Shown piece by piece: positions 46,708 to 59,789 of a stretch of DNA of 64,000 nucleotides. Numbering within the stretch: the first letter of the stretch is position 1; each line of letters opens with the position of its first letter. The notes beneath the pieces were generated by a model. That model ran no database searches. It was not told the DNA's origin and worked only from the letters and a program-made list of their open reading frames with translations. Location of the stretch: positions 62,001-126,000 of the forward strand of contig NZ_JABWGX010000011.1 of the NCBI RefSeq assembly GCF_021730435.1. The letters are read 5' to 3'. The stretch comes from Xanthobacter agilis. GTDB taxonomy: Bacteria > Pseudomonadota > Alphaproteobacteria > Rhizobiales > Xanthobacteraceae. Both the position numbers and the translations under genes were made by a program.

Positions 46708-48114
46708 TCATGCCGCCGGCCGCGTGGCGACACGGGCCACGCGCCGCCACGGCGGCGTGTCGCGCACCGCCGCCCACACCGGCGAATGCACCGCATGGTC
46801 GATGTTGCGGGCCAGCTCGACGAGGCCGTCATAGCCCGCGTAGCCGATGCGCCGGACATGGTCGATGTCGAGGAAGGGAATGCGCGACTTCAGCGTCGGG
46901 TAGATGTAGCGGTCCCCGGCGATGAGAATGTCGGCGCCGCACGCGTGATAGGTTTGGATGAGTGCGGTCTGATCGTTGTCCGAAATCATGCGGGCCTCGG
47001 GGCCCATCAGGGCGCGGATGCGGGCCTTGTCCTCCTCGGTGGATTTCTCGGTGCCGGTGGCCACCACCACCATGCCCAGGTCTTGCATGGCCGAAACCAC
47101 CGACCACGACTTGTAGCCGCCGGTGAAGATGAGCACCCTTTTGCCGGCGAGCCGCGCCCGCAGCGGGGCCAATGCGGCGGCCACCTTGGCTTCCTCGCGG
47201 GCCACGAGCGCCGCGACGCGCGCTGACAGGTCGTCGTCGCCCAAGAGGCACGCGAAGTCCCGGAACGCCTGGGAGGTGTCGGCCACCCCGTAGAAGCTGC
47301 CCTCGAACCACGGCACGCCGTGATCGTCCTCCAGCTTGCGCGCCACATGCAGCATGGCCTTGGAGCACACCACCATGCTCGCCTCGGCCCGGTGCATGGT
47401 CTGCACCTCGTGGAAGCGGCTGTCGCCGGAGAAGCTGCACAGGATCCGCAGGCCCAGCTCATCGAACAACGGCGCCACATTCCAGAATTCGCCGCCCACG
47501 TTCCATTCACCGATGAGGTTGATGTCGTGACGGCGGATGCCGGGGATCTCGGCCTCGGGCGGCACCGGGTCGGGCTCGCGCGTGCCGATGATGTGGCGAT
47601 AGGCGGCGTCCCCGGCGATGCGGTTGCCGAGATTCTTGTTGCCGTAGAAGCCCGCGCAATCCACCGGCACCACCGGCACGTCGAAACGCGCCGCGGCGGC
47701 CTTCGCCACCGCCTCGATATCGTCCCCCTGGAGCGCCGGCACGCAGGTGTTGTAGACGAACACCGCGGCCGGGGCATGGTCCGCGACCGCCTGGCCGATC
47801 GCCTTGAACAGGCGCTTCTCGCCGCGGCCGGTGATGACATCCATGTCGTTGAGATCGGTGGTCATGCCGATGCGGTAGATGTCGGAGCCGCCCGAGCGGG
47901 TGCCGCGATTGTCCCAGGACGAACCGGCGCAGCCGATGGGGCCGTGCACGATGTGCGCGACATCACAGATGGGCAGCAGCGCGTTGCGGGCGCCATCGAA
48001 GCAGCATCCACCCTGGGTGGCGCCCGGCTTCGGCTTGGCGCAGCCGGATTTGGACTTCTTGTTGTGGGCACAAGCCGGCTCGTTCATGAGAGCCTTGATC
48101 TCGTCGGGCGTCAT
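46708..48114 (-). CDS. vnfE: VnfE, scaffold subunit for FeV-cofactor assembly
   Basis: A 468-residue NifE/VnfE homologue: Cys-rich N-terminus ([31 protein letters not shown]), [35 protein letters not shown] and [14 protein letters not shown]. These match the NifE-type cofactor scaffold that pairs with VnfN. The ATG at 48114 is preceded by GGAGGG and, 57 bases upstream, by a sigma-54 element, so it heads the vnfE-N-X-nfu unit. A longer frame extends to 48303 but lacks conserved sequence there. Confidence 0.92.
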   Translation of the reverse strand: MTPDEIKALMNEPACAHNKKSKSGCAKPKPGATQGGCCFDGARNALLPICDVAHIVHGPIGCAGSSWDNRGTRSGGSDIYRIGMTTDLNDMDVITGRGEKRLFKAIGQAVADHAPAAVFVYNTCVPALQGDDIEAVAKAAAARFDVPVVPVDCAGFYGNKNLGNRIAGDAAYRHIIGTREPDPVPPEAEIPGIRRHDINLIGEWNVGGEFWNVAPLFDELGLRILCSFSGDSRFHEVQTMHRAEASMVVCSKAMLHVARKLEDDHGVPWFEGSFYGVADTSQAFRDFACLLGDDDLSARVAALVAREEAKVAAALAPLRARLAGKRVLIFTGGYKSWSVVSAMQDLGMVVVATGTEKSTEEDKARIRALMGPEARMISDNDQTALIQTYHACGADILIAGDRYIYPTLKSRIPFLDIDHVRRIGYAGYDGLVELARNIDHAVHSPVWAAVRDTPPWRRVARVATRPAA

Positions 48115-48170
48115 GTGACCCTCCGTGAAGACGGATCCCGATATATCCACGGGAACATGACCACAGGAGT

Positions 48171-48186
48171 AGCAAGCGGCGGGCCA
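48171..48186 (-). promoter_or_regulatory. Sigma-54 promoter for vnfE-N-X
   Basis: On the minus strand TGGCCCG-N4-TTGCT, with GG and GC ten bases apart, one change from the TGGCACG-N4-TTGCW consensus; 57 bases upstream of the vnfE ATG. Confidence 0.75.
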
Positions 48187-48287
48187 GCGCCGGATTCCAG
48201 GCCCCGCGCCGACCAAACCACGGACGCACATGGGCTTTACCAAGCCGCCTCCCGCCCGCGCTGCCTGCCCGCAGGGTCCTGTTTTTC

Positions 48288-48330
48288 GTACAAACGCGGC
48301 CATGAACGCGGCATTTGTACATTTCCGTTC
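48288..48330. promoter_or_regulatory. Candidate VnfA upstream activator sites between vnfE and vnfA
   Basis: Two motifs of the type GTAC-N6-GNNC (48288-48301, second half GGCC; 48317-48330, second half GTTC). The two GTACAAA arms (48288-48294 forward, 48314-48320 reverse) also form an imperfect inverted repeat. The region is 100-140 bases from both sigma-54 elements in this 377-base divergent gap, the right distance for enhancer binding. The known VnfA site in Azotobacter is GTAC-N6-GTAC. Confidence 0.55.
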
Positions 48331-48431
48331 GATCCACAGGCCGCCGACAAAAAATCCCGAGACGCTGCAGTTTGGATATTCCCAAAATTATATAACGTGT
48401 GTGAGAATGGCATCGTCTGCCAGAGACGGGA

Positions 48432-48447
48432 TGGTCCCGAAATTGCG
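48432..48447 (+). promoter_or_regulatory. Possible sigma-54 promoter for vnfA
   Basis: TGGTCCC-N4-TTGCG with correct GG/GC spacing, 45 bases before the vnfA start. It keeps the essential GG and GC but has two changes in the -24 box, so it is weaker than the other elements in the window; it would allow autoregulation. Confidence 0.45.
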
Positions 48448-48491
48448 AAACTCACCCACGATGCCGGTGCACCGATGGGATTGGCTTTGCA

Positions 48492-50114
48492 ATGCTTGCC
48501 GAGGAAATCGTCACCGTGGACGTCGACGACACAATCGAAGACTTCACGCACTGTTTCACCGGCGAATGCCGGATCAACGTGCTGCCCATCCTCTACCAGA
48601 TCAGCCAGGTGATCGCTGAAAACGAAGACCTGACGAAGTCCCTCGCCATCATCCTCAAGGTGATGCAAAGGCGCCTCAAGGTTCACCGCGGCACCGTCAC
48701 CCTTTATGACAGGGGCTCGGAGACCATCTTCATCCATGAGAGCTTCGGCCTCACGGAAGAAGAGAAGTCGCGCGGCATCTATCTTCCGGGCGAGGGATTG
48801 ACCGGAGAGGTGGTGGAGACCGGCAAGCCCATCGTGGTGCCGCACCTTGCCGCCGACCCGCGCTTTCTGGACCGCACCCGCGCCCATGAGGACGGCAGCG
48901 CCGCGCGCGCCTCCTTCTTCTGCGTGCCCATCATCCATTCGCGCAAGGTGCACGGCACCATCAGCGCCGAGCGTGTCTATCTCGATCAACGGCTCCTGAA
49001 ACAAGACGTGGAGCTGATCGCCACCATCGCCTCCATGATCGCGCCGGCGGTGGAACTGTATCTGCTGGAAAACGTGGAGAAGGTGCGGCTCGAGAACGAG
49101 AACCGCCGCCTGAAGAGCGCGCTGCGCCAGCGGTTCAAGCCCTCCAACATCATCGGCAATTCCAAGCCCATGCAGGAGGTCTATGGCCTCATCCAGAAGG
49201 TGGCCGCCACCAAGGCCACCGTGCTGGTGCTGGGCGAGAGCGGGGTCGGCAAGGAGCTGGTGGCTAACGCGATCCACTATAACAGCCCCTCCGCCGAGGG
49301 GCCGTTCGTGGTGTTCAATTGCGCCGCGCTGCCGGAAAGCATCATCGAAAGCGAGCTGTTCGGCCATGAGAAGGGCGCCTTCACCGGCGCGCTCGGCACC
49401 CGCAAGGGACGCTTCGAGCTGGCCGATGGCGGCACCATCTTCCTCGACGAAGTGGGCGAGCTGTCCCTGCCCATGCAGGCCAAGCTCCTGCGCGTGCTGC
49501 AGCAAAAGACCTTCGACCGGGTCGGTGGCTCGAAGCCGATCCGGGTCGATCTGCGGATCATCGCCGCCACCAACCGCAACCTGCCGGAGATGGTGGAGAA
49601 GGGCACCTTTCGCGAGGACCTGTATTACCGGCTCAACGTCTTCCCCATCACCATCCCACCCCTGCGCGACCGGGCAAGCGACGTGATCCTGCTGACCGAC
49701 CATTTCGTCGCGAAATGCGCGGAAGACACCGGCAAGGAGGTGAAGCGCATCTCCACCCCCGCCCTCAACATGCTGATGGCCTATCACTGGCCCGGCAACG
49801 TGCGCGAGCTGGAGAACGTGATCGAGCGCTCGGTGATCCTCTCCGACGACAGCGTGATCCACGGCTATAACCTGCCGCCCTCACTCCAGACCTCCGCGGA
49901 GACCGGCACCAGCTTCGGCTGCGGGCTGGAGGCCAAGATCCAAGCGGTCGAATACGAGATGATCGTCGAAGCCCTGAAGAACCACCACGGCAACACCACC
50001 GAGGCCGCGAAGGACCTGGGCCTCACCCGGCGCATCCTCGGCCTGCGGATGGAAAAGCACGGCATCAACTACAAGAACTATCGGCGCGGCGCGGCGGCCA
50101 ACGACACGCCGTGA
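48492..50114 (+). CDS. vnfA: VnfA, sigma-54-dependent activator of vanadium nitrogenase genes
   Basis: A 540-residue enhancer-binding protein. GAF domain about 30-190 (LPILYQISQVIAENEDLTKS, RGIYLPGEGLTGEV, FFCVPIIHSRKVHGTISAER), AAA+ domain with Walker A GESGVGKE, the GAFTGA loop and [13 protein letters not shown], and a C-terminal HTH (NTTEAAKDLGLTRRILGLRM). Unlike the nifA product it lacks the C-X11-C linker motif but has two N-terminal cysteines spaced C-X4-C (Cys21, Cys26). Divergent from vnfE and near all vnf operons, with GTAC-type sites upstream of each, it is the expected activator. The ribosome-binding site before the ATG at 48492 is weak. Confidence 0.9.
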   Translation: MLAEEIVTVDVDDTIEDFTHCFTGECRINVLPILYQISQVIAENEDLTKSLAIILKVMQRRLKVHRGTVTLYDRGSETIFIHESFGLTEEEKSRGIYLPGEGLTGEVVETGKPIVVPHLAADPRFLDRTRAHEDGSAARASFFCVPIIHSRKVHGTISAERVYLDQRLLKQDVELIATIASMIAPAVELYLLENVEKVRLENENRRLKSALRQRFKPSNIIGNSKPMQEVYGLIQKVAATKATVLVLGESGVGKELVANAIHYNSPSAEGPFVVFNCAALPESIIESELFGHEKGAFTGALGTRKGRFELADGGTIFLDEVGELSLPMQAKLLRVLQQKTFDRVGGSKPIRVDLRIIAATNRNLPEMVEKGTFREDLYYRLNVFPITIPPLRDRASDVILLTDHFVAKCAEDTGKEVKRISTPALNMLMAYHWPGNVRELENVIERSVILSDDSVIHGYNLPPSLQTSAETGTSFGCGLEAKIQAVEYEMIVEALKNHHGNTTEAAKDLGLTRRILGLRMEKHGINYKNYRRGAAANDTP

Positions 50115-50142
50115 GCCCCCGCTCGAGCCGCAGGAGACTTCC

Positions 50143-50481
50143 ATGAGTGAGCTGACCGAGAACCAGCGCTTTCATCTGCTTCTGGCCGACATCGCCATGG
50201 CCGCGGCCATCCGCGGCTGCAATTCCAGCTTCACCCTGGACGGCGACTACACGCCCGGTACGCTGCGCGACACCTGGCTGGCGGCCACATCGGACGACGG
50301 GCTCAAGAAGCGCGTGATGGCGCTTGCCAATGCCGGCTTCGCCTCGCTCCAGGGCGTGCCCGCGGAGCAGATCACCAAGGCAGCCACCGCCTATGGCATC
50401 CCGGTGGATGACACGCTGGCGCAGGAGATCGCCGGCCATTTCTCCGCGAAACGCGAAGCGGTGCTGCGCTATCGGCGATAG
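50143..50481 (+). CDS. Unknown 112-residue protein downstream of vnfA
   Basis: A compact, mostly helical soluble protein starting MSELTENQRFHLLLADIAMA, with AAIRGCNSSFTLDGDYTPGT and a C-terminal AKREAVLRYRR. No domain is recognised. The ATG follows the vnfA stop by 28 bases and has GGAG upstream, so it is likely co-transcribed with vnfA. It contains a single Cys and no metal-binding motif. A role linked to vanadium nitrogenase regulation or assembly is only suggested by position. Confidence 0.7.
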   Translation: MSELTENQRFHLLLADIAMAAAIRGCNSSFTLDGDYTPGTLRDTWLAATSDDGLKKRVMALANAGFASLQGVPAEQITKAATAYGIPVDDTLAQEIAGHFSAKREAVLRYRR

Positions 50482-50576
50482 GCCCGCCAGCCGCACGCCA
50501 ACACGGCGCCGGCGCGGTCCCAGGCCCGCCGGCGCAAGAAGGCCGCGATGCTCCACCCGACCCCCACGACAGTCGC

Positions 50577-50609
50577 GAAAAAGCCGCCCGTCCCTGCAGG
50601 ACGAGCGGC
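50577..50609 (-). terminator. Rho-independent terminator for the vnfH operon
   Basis: On the minus strand GCCGCTCGTCC pairs with GGACGGGCGGC (one C-A mismatch) around a five-base loop and is followed by TTTTT. It lies 66 bases past the stop of the Nif11-like gene and separates the convergent vnfA-side gene. Confidence 0.75.
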
Positions 50610-50674
50610 CGAGTTGGTCTGCCAGCATTCCACCACGCGCGACTCCCGGGCGGCCGCATGGGTACCCGCGATGG

Positions 50675-50872
50675 CTACATGGGTGTAATGCCATATTCCT
50701 TGTAGATTTCGTCCTGCGCCAGCTTGAACTCCTTCATGGTGAAATCGAATCCCGCGCTGCGGATCTCCGTCCAGCTCGCGTCATCGTCTTCACTGACCTC
50801 GTTCATCTTGCGTCGAAAATCATCATCCGACCGCATCCGGCGAATGTAGGCGACGGCTGATTCGACCGACAT
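50675..50872 (-). CDS. Nif11-domain small protein
   Basis: A 65-residue protein: MSVESAVAYIRRMRSDDDFR, then a segment ending WTEIRSAGFDFTMKEFKLAQ and DEIYKEYG. This is the Nif11 leader-like domain (helical, ends with the AGFDFT-x-EL/F-x-A pattern), known from nif clusters and as leaders of nitrile hydratase-like peptide precursors. There is no Cys-rich or Gly-Gly core after the domain, so it is not an obvious RiPP precursor. GGAGGAGAG precedes the start. It follows vnfH after a stable hairpin, in the same operon. Confidence 0.8.
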   Translation of the reverse strand: MSVESAVAYIRRMRSDDDFRRKMNEVSEDDDASWTEIRSAGFDFTMKEFKLAQDEIYKEYGITPM

Positions 50873-50914
50873 GCCCTCTCCTCCAATGGATTTCCAGCAC
50901 ACCCCGGGGCGGGG

Positions 50915-50942
50915 CGGGGCGCGGCGCTGGCGCCGCGCCCCG
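50915..50942 (-). other. GC-rich hairpin between vnfH and the Nif11 gene
   Basis: CGGGGCGCGGCGC and its exact complement flank a two-base centre (13-bp arms). Located 10 bases past the vnfH stop, it could stabilise the vnfH mRNA end and set a higher VnfH:Nif11 ratio, or attenuate transcription. Confidence 0.6.
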
Positions 50943-50952
50943 GAAAGCGGCG

Positions 50953-52739
<1,787 letters not shown>

Positions 52740-52871
52740 GGCGCCCCCTTGGTCGCGAAACCGTGCCGGCGCGCGCGGATTCACGGCGTCTGCCCGATGC
52801 TCGCGATCGAAGATGGATACTTCACGCGCCGCAGGGCGAGGAGCCCGGCTGCGGCGGCTCGAGAACTCAAT

Positions 52872-52887
52872 CGCAACAGTCGTGCCA
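52872..52887 (-). promoter_or_regulatory. Sigma-54 promoter for the fusion-vnfH-Nif11 operon
   Basis: On the minus strand TGGCACG-N4-TTGCG, a full match to the -24/-12 consensus core, about 133 bases before the fusion ATG. Confidence 0.88.
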
Positions 52888-52930
52888 GAAGTGTTTTCAA
52901 GCGCAGGCACCGGCTTTTTCCGGGTCTCTC

Positions 52931-52974
52931 GCACTGGCGCGTACGCTTTTTCGCAGCTTCGTACCAATTCGTGC
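52931..52974. promoter_or_regulatory. Pair of inverted VnfA-type activator sites between the two vnf operons
   Basis: Site 1 at 52931-52944 reads GTAC-GCGCCA-GTGC on the minus strand; site 2 at 52961-52974 reads GTAC-CAATTC-GTGC on the plus strand. Same motif, opposite directions, 16 bases apart. They stand 44-87 bases from the minus promoter and 77-120 from the vnfD promoter in this 463-base divergent gap, so one cluster could activate both operons. Confidence 0.65.
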
Positions 52975-53050
52975 AGCCGCGACTGGACGCGGTCACCTTT
53001 TTTTGCAGCACCCAGGCCCGAATGCGACGAGACATAGTCTCCACCGGCTC

Positions 53051-53066
53051 TGGCACGCTTCCTGCG
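53051..53066 (+). promoter_or_regulatory. Sigma-54 promoter for vnfDGK
   Basis: TGGCACG-N4-CTGCG: perfect -24 box and correct GG-N10-GC spacing, 137 bases upstream of the vnfD ATG. Confidence 0.85.
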
Positions 53067-53190
53067 ATGGGGATGCCGACGCGGTTCGGAAAGATATCCG
53101 GACCCTCTGCGCGGATGCCGGCCGCGTTGTCGGCCGGCTGCTGCACGGGATCGTCACCGCCGCAACTTCCGGCCATGCTCACATGAGTGA

Positions 53191-54959
<1,769 letters not shown>

Positions 54960-55031
54960 CGGCGAGGGCGCACATCTGCCGGAGCCCGGACGGTCTTGCG
55001 CGATCTGTCCGTCCCGCTCCGCACGGGCCCG

Positions 55032-56522
<1,491 letters not shown>

Positions 56523-56548
56523 GCCGGCGGAAGCCTTGACGACCTGTC

Positions 56549-56570
56549 GGGGGGTGGTGCGCCACCCCCC
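56549..56570 (+). terminator. Hairpin after vnfK
   Basis: GGGGGGTGG-TGCG-CCACCCCCC, nine-base perfect arms, 27 bases beyond the vnfK stop; followed by TTCACCCTCCC rather than a T-run, so probably an mRNA-end stabiliser with partial termination before the following gene. Confidence 0.55.
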
Positions 56571-56605
56571 TTCACCCTCCCAGGCCCGCCGCAAAGGATC
56601 CGGCA

Positions 56606-57499
56606 ATGAGCTTCATGGAGCGCCTCGCAGCGGATTCCGCCTTCGGCTGGCCACGCCGGCTTGCCGGGCCCGAGCACCGGCAGATCGAGCTTTACACCAA
56701 GCGCAAGGCGCTAAGCTTCCTTCCCGACCCGCCGCCGCCGGAGCTGCCGCTGGCGCCGATCGCGGCGGTCTGCCGGGCCGCCTTTCTGGTGGACGCGGTG
56801 CTGTCCGCGCGCCACCCCGGCGCGCCGGGGCGCACCTCCTGGCAGCGCTATCTCGACCTGCCCAAGGCGAGCCGCACCGACAAGATCGTCGCCGAGCTTT
56901 ATCGCATCGTGCGCATAGCCCGCACGGTGGCCTTCCACCCCCAAGGACACGTGGAGATGCGTGACGCCATCGTGCGCTTCAACGGCGCCATCGACCGGGT
57001 CGCGCTTTCGCTGGAGATCACCGTGGCCGGGCTCGACCTGATCGAGGCCATGACCGCCTATTGGCTCGCCGCGGCCGAAAGCCCTTATCCGGAGGCCTAT
57101 GTGGAGGCGATGCTGGCCGAGTATTTCTTCGACATCGTCGCCGAGATCAAGCGCTTTGCCGACGAAGACCGCATCCTCTACCAATTCCGCCGCGCGTCGT
57201 CCTTCAACCGCCATTTCCGCCTCGACTGCGACAATCCCAAGTCGAGCGTAGCCGATGGCGCGCTGGCCTTCGAGATCCCGCCGGCCCATCGCGATGCCGC
57301 GCGCTATCCCATCGATTTCTTCCTGGTGCACGACCAGACGCTTCACATCATTCCGGTGGAGGCGACGCGCGAGGGCCGCATCGCCCTCGCGGAGCTGCCC
57401 AGGTGGCGCGCCCGCACCCCCGACGATCTGTCCCTGCCGGCCGCCTTCCGCCCCCGTTTCGCCCGCGAGGTGATGGTGGTGGGCCAGCCCATGACCTGA
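56606..57499 (+). CDS. Unknown 297-residue protein of the vanadium nitrogenase locus
   Basis: A soluble, largely helical protein with no recognised domain. Visible features: MERLAADSAFGWPRRLAGPE at the start; a middle section rich in hydrophobic helices (FNGAIDRVALSLEITVAGLD, EAMTAYWLAAAESPYPEAYV, FFDIVAEIKRFADEDRILYQ); and a beta-rich end (YPIDFFLVHDQTLHIIPVEA). It has only two Cys and no P-loop or signal peptide. AAGGA precedes the ATG. Position between vnfK and a NifX-family gene, 19 bases from the latter, makes a nitrogenase-accessory role likely, but none can be named. Confidence 0.75.
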   Translation: MSFMERLAADSAFGWPRRLAGPEHRQIELYTKRKALSFLPDPPPPELPLAPIAAVCRAAFLVDAVLSARHPGAPGRTSWQRYLDLPKASRTDKIVAELYRIVRIARTVAFHPQGHVEMRDAIVRFNGAIDRVALSLEITVAGLDLIEAMTAYWLAAAESPYPEAYVEAMLAEYFFDIVAEIKRFADEDRILYQFRRASSFNRHFRLDCDNPKSSVADGALAFEIPPAHRDAARYPIDFFLVHDQTLHIIPVEATREGRIALAELPRWRARTPDDLSLPAAFRPRFAREVMVVGQPMT

Positions 57500-57518
57500 A
57501 AGGCGAAAGGATAGTCCC

Positions 57519-58016
57519 ATGGCCCCTGAAACCCAGACGCCGACCCTGCGCATCGCCGTCACCACTGACAGCCTCATCCAGCTTGACGCCAATTTCGCCG
57601 CCGCCAAGCAGGTGGTGTTCTACGACGTGACGCCGAAGGGCTCCGAATTCGTGGATGTGGTCCACTTCCAGCGCCGCGCCAAGGGCAAGGCCTCCGGCGG
57701 CGGCAAGGCGGCCAACGGCGGGCGCTGCATCATGGACGACATGGGCGACGACGACGGCACCGGGCGCGATCCCCTGGTGGAGCGGGTGGAGGCCCTCGAC
57801 GGCTGCGCCGTGCTGTTCACCCTCGGCCTCAGCGATGTGGCTGCGGTGCGGGTGCACGACCTCAAGGTGTTTCCGGTCAAGAGCGAGCGGGTACGCGACA
57901 TCGACGATGTGATCGCCCAGGTGCAGCGGCTGATGACGGGCGTGCCGCCGCTCTGGATCCGCCGCGCCCTGAACCGCCGCTCCGGGAGTGCGGAGGAAGA
58001 TCTTCAGGAATATTGA
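57519..58016 (+). CDS. NifX-family cofactor-binding protein
   Basis: A 165-residue NifX/NafY-type protein: LRIAVTTDSLIQLDANFAAA, VVFYDVTPKGSEFVDVVHF, a Gly/Lys-rich insert (KGKASGGGKAANGG), LDGCAVLFTLGLSDVAAVRV and a C-terminal PPLWIRRALNRR like the end of NafY/NifB-associated domains. It is the third NifX-fold protein encoded in this window. AAAGGA precedes the start. The probable role is chaperoning apo-VnfDGK or carrying FeV-co; whether it corresponds to VnfY cannot be settled by eye. Confidence 0.85.
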   Translation: MAPETQTPTLRIAVTTDSLIQLDANFAAAKQVVFYDVTPKGSEFVDVVHFQRRAKGKASGGGKAANGGRCIMDDMGDDDGTGRDPLVERVEALDGCAVLFTLGLSDVAAVRVHDLKVFPVKSERVRDIDDVIAQVQRLMTGVPPLWIRRALNRRSGSAEEDLQEY

Positions 58017-58055
58017 GCGGGCGGCCTCCCCCATCGGGGGAGGCCTTGGAATGTC

Positions 58056-58880
58056 CTACCCTGCGACACTCCCGAGGAACCGGCGCCGCACTGTCGCGCC
58101 GACCACATTGATGAGCGTCACCAGCGCGAGCAACACCAGGATCAGCGCCGAGGCCTCCCTGTATTCGAACAGGTGGAAGGCGGTGACGATCTCCAGCCCC
58201 AGCCCGCCGGCACCGACCGCGCCGAGGGTGGTGGCGGCCCGCAGATTGTGCTCCCACCGATAGACGCTCACATCCACCAATCGCGGCAGCACCTGCGGCA
58301 GGATCGAGAAGCGCAGCACCCCGAGCCGCGACACGCCATGGGCCCGCAGAGCATCGCCGGGGCCGGTCTCCACATGCTCGATGGTCTCGGCGAAGAACTT
58401 GCCAAGCATGCCGGTGGTGTGGGTGGCAAGGGCCAGGATGCCCGGCAGCGGGCCGAACCCCACCGCCGCCACGAAGATCACGCCCCAGATCAGGCCGGGA
58501 ATGGATCTCAGCACATTGAGGAACAGCCGCACCGGCTCGCCGATGAACGGCGTATGCACGAAGTTGCGCGCCGCCAGCGCCGCCAGGGGCAACGCCACGA
58601 GGGCGCCGGCGACGGTGCCGGCAACGCTCATGGAGAGGGTTTCGAGCAGGGGGCGGCCCCAGGCATGCCAGCGGCTGAAGTCGGGCGGCATGGCATCACA
58701 GGCCAGCCGCCAGATGGTTGGAACAGCATCCACATACCGGCCCAGATCGAATGCGCCGGCATAGATGAAGGCGGACAGGATCACCGCAACGCCCATTGCG
58801 GTGCCCAGGAGCGTGCGGCGGGTCCGCCTGCGGCCATCCTCAAGGATGGCCGCGACGTTAAGGGAGAGCGATGCGCTCAT
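58056..58880 (-). CDS. PhnE-like ABC transporter permease (putative vanadate uptake)
   Basis: A 274-residue permease with about six membrane segments and the EAA-like loop (ALRAHGVSRLGVLRFSILPQ) followed by VYRWEHNLRAATTLGAVGAG, the signature region of phosphonate/phosphite PhnE proteins. It overlaps the end of the binding-protein gene by four bases (ATGA). Together with its partners it forms an oxyanion importer. Vanadate is a structural analogue of phosphate, and the genes adjoin the vnf cluster, so vanadate is a plausible substrate; phosphonate or phosphite remains the alternative. No phn catabolic genes are near. Confidence 0.88.
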   Translation of the reverse strand: MSASLSLNVAAILEDGRRRTRRTLLGTAMGVAVILSAFIYAGAFDLGRYVDAVPTIWRLACDAMPPDFSRWHAWGRPLLETLSMSVAGTVAGALVALPLAALAARNFVHTPFIGEPVRLFLNVLRSIPGLIWGVIFVAAVGFGPLPGILALATHTTGMLGKFFAETIEHVETGPGDALRAHGVSRLGVLRFSILPQVLPRLVDVSVYRWEHNLRAATTLGAVGAGGLGLEIVTAFHLFEYREASALILVLLALVTLINVVGATVRRRFLGSVAG

Positions 58881-59779
58881 TGCACAGGCGGAATGGCGTC
58901 GGGATTGGTGTTCTTGATGGCATCGATCCAGATCCGCACCCGGTCGACGTCCGAATCCACCGCCGGAATGAAGGCCTCGGCCCGGAACACCTTGAGCGCC
59001 TCGGGATCGTCAACCGAGATGAAGGCCTTGCGGATCTCCTCCTTGAACGCCGGGTCGAGGCCCTCGCGGAAGGTCCACATGTATTCGGGAATGGGCGGGG
59101 AAACGGCCAGCACGCGCACCTGGTCTGGCGAGATTTTCCCCTCCTTGATGAGGCGATCGTAAATGGGCTTGGAGAGGCCGCCGGCGGTCACTTTCTTGCC
59201 GGCCACGGCCAGAGCCACCGCGTCATGGGCGCCCAGCACCCGCAGCGTATAGTCGCGCCCGGAGGCAAGGCCGGCATCGAGCAGCTGCCAGCGCGGCACC
59301 CAGGTGCCCGAGGTGGAGGCGGGATCGCCGAAGGCGATTTCGGTGCCCTTCAGATCCTTCAGCGACTGGGCCGGGCTGTCCTTCGGCACGATGATGACGG
59401 CCTCGAAGGTGGGGCCCACCACCGCGTGGGACGGACGGGCGAACGGCTCGAGCTTCGAGGCCCGCGAACGCAGGATGTAGGTGACCGGGCCGAGATAGGC
59501 GATGTCGATGCGGCCGAACCGCAGCGCCTCGCCGGTGGCCGCGTAATTGGCGCCCACCACCAGCTCGACCGGCAGTCCGAGCTTCTTTTCCAGATAGGTG
59601 CGCAGCGGCTCGTTGAGGCGCATCACGGTCGGGGCGGATTCGCCCGGCAGCAGGCCCACCACCAGCTTTTGCGGCTTTTCCGCCAGCGCCTGCGGCACGC
59701 TCGCGGTGAACAACCCGGCCACCGCCAGCGCGGCCGCGGCAAGGGCTTTTCGCGGGGGGACCCGAAACGAAAAGGTCAT
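58877..59779 (-). CDS. PhnD-like periplasmic oxyanion-binding protein (putative vanadate binder)
   Basis: A 300-residue type 2 periplasmic binding protein with a Sec signal peptide (KALAAAALAVAGLF ... PQALA cleavage). Family sequence: KLVVGLLPGESAPTVMRLNE, EALRFGRIDIAYLGPVTYIL, FEAVIIVPKDSPAQSLKDLK and GDPASTSGTWVPRWQLLDAG, the last giving the Ser/Thr-rich anion-binding loop of PhnD/PtxB. AGAGGA precedes the ATG at 59779. Encoded between the ATPase and permease of the same system. Confidence 0.9.
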   Translation of the reverse strand: MTFSFRVPPRKALAAAALAVAGLFTASVPQALAEKPQKLVVGLLPGESAPTVMRLNEPLRTYLEKKLGLPVELVVGANYAATGEALRFGRIDIAYLGPVTYILRSRASKLEPFARPSHAVVGPTFEAVIIVPKDSPAQSLKDLKGTEIAFGDPASTSGTWVPRWQLLDAGLASGRDYTLRVLGAHDAVALAVAGKKVTAGGLSKPIYDRLIKEGKISPDQVRVLAVSPPIPEYMWTFREGLDPAFKEEIRKAFISVDDPEALKVFRAEAFIPAVDSDVDRVRIWIDAIKNTNPDAIPPVQ

Positions 59780-59789
59780 GTTGATCCTC

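Noticed and set aside
52741-52762. A CGTGCC-containing sigma-54-like element close to the fusion start
   Set aside because: The GC/GG spacing is nine rather than ten and the -12 box does not match; the element at 52872-52887 fits fully.
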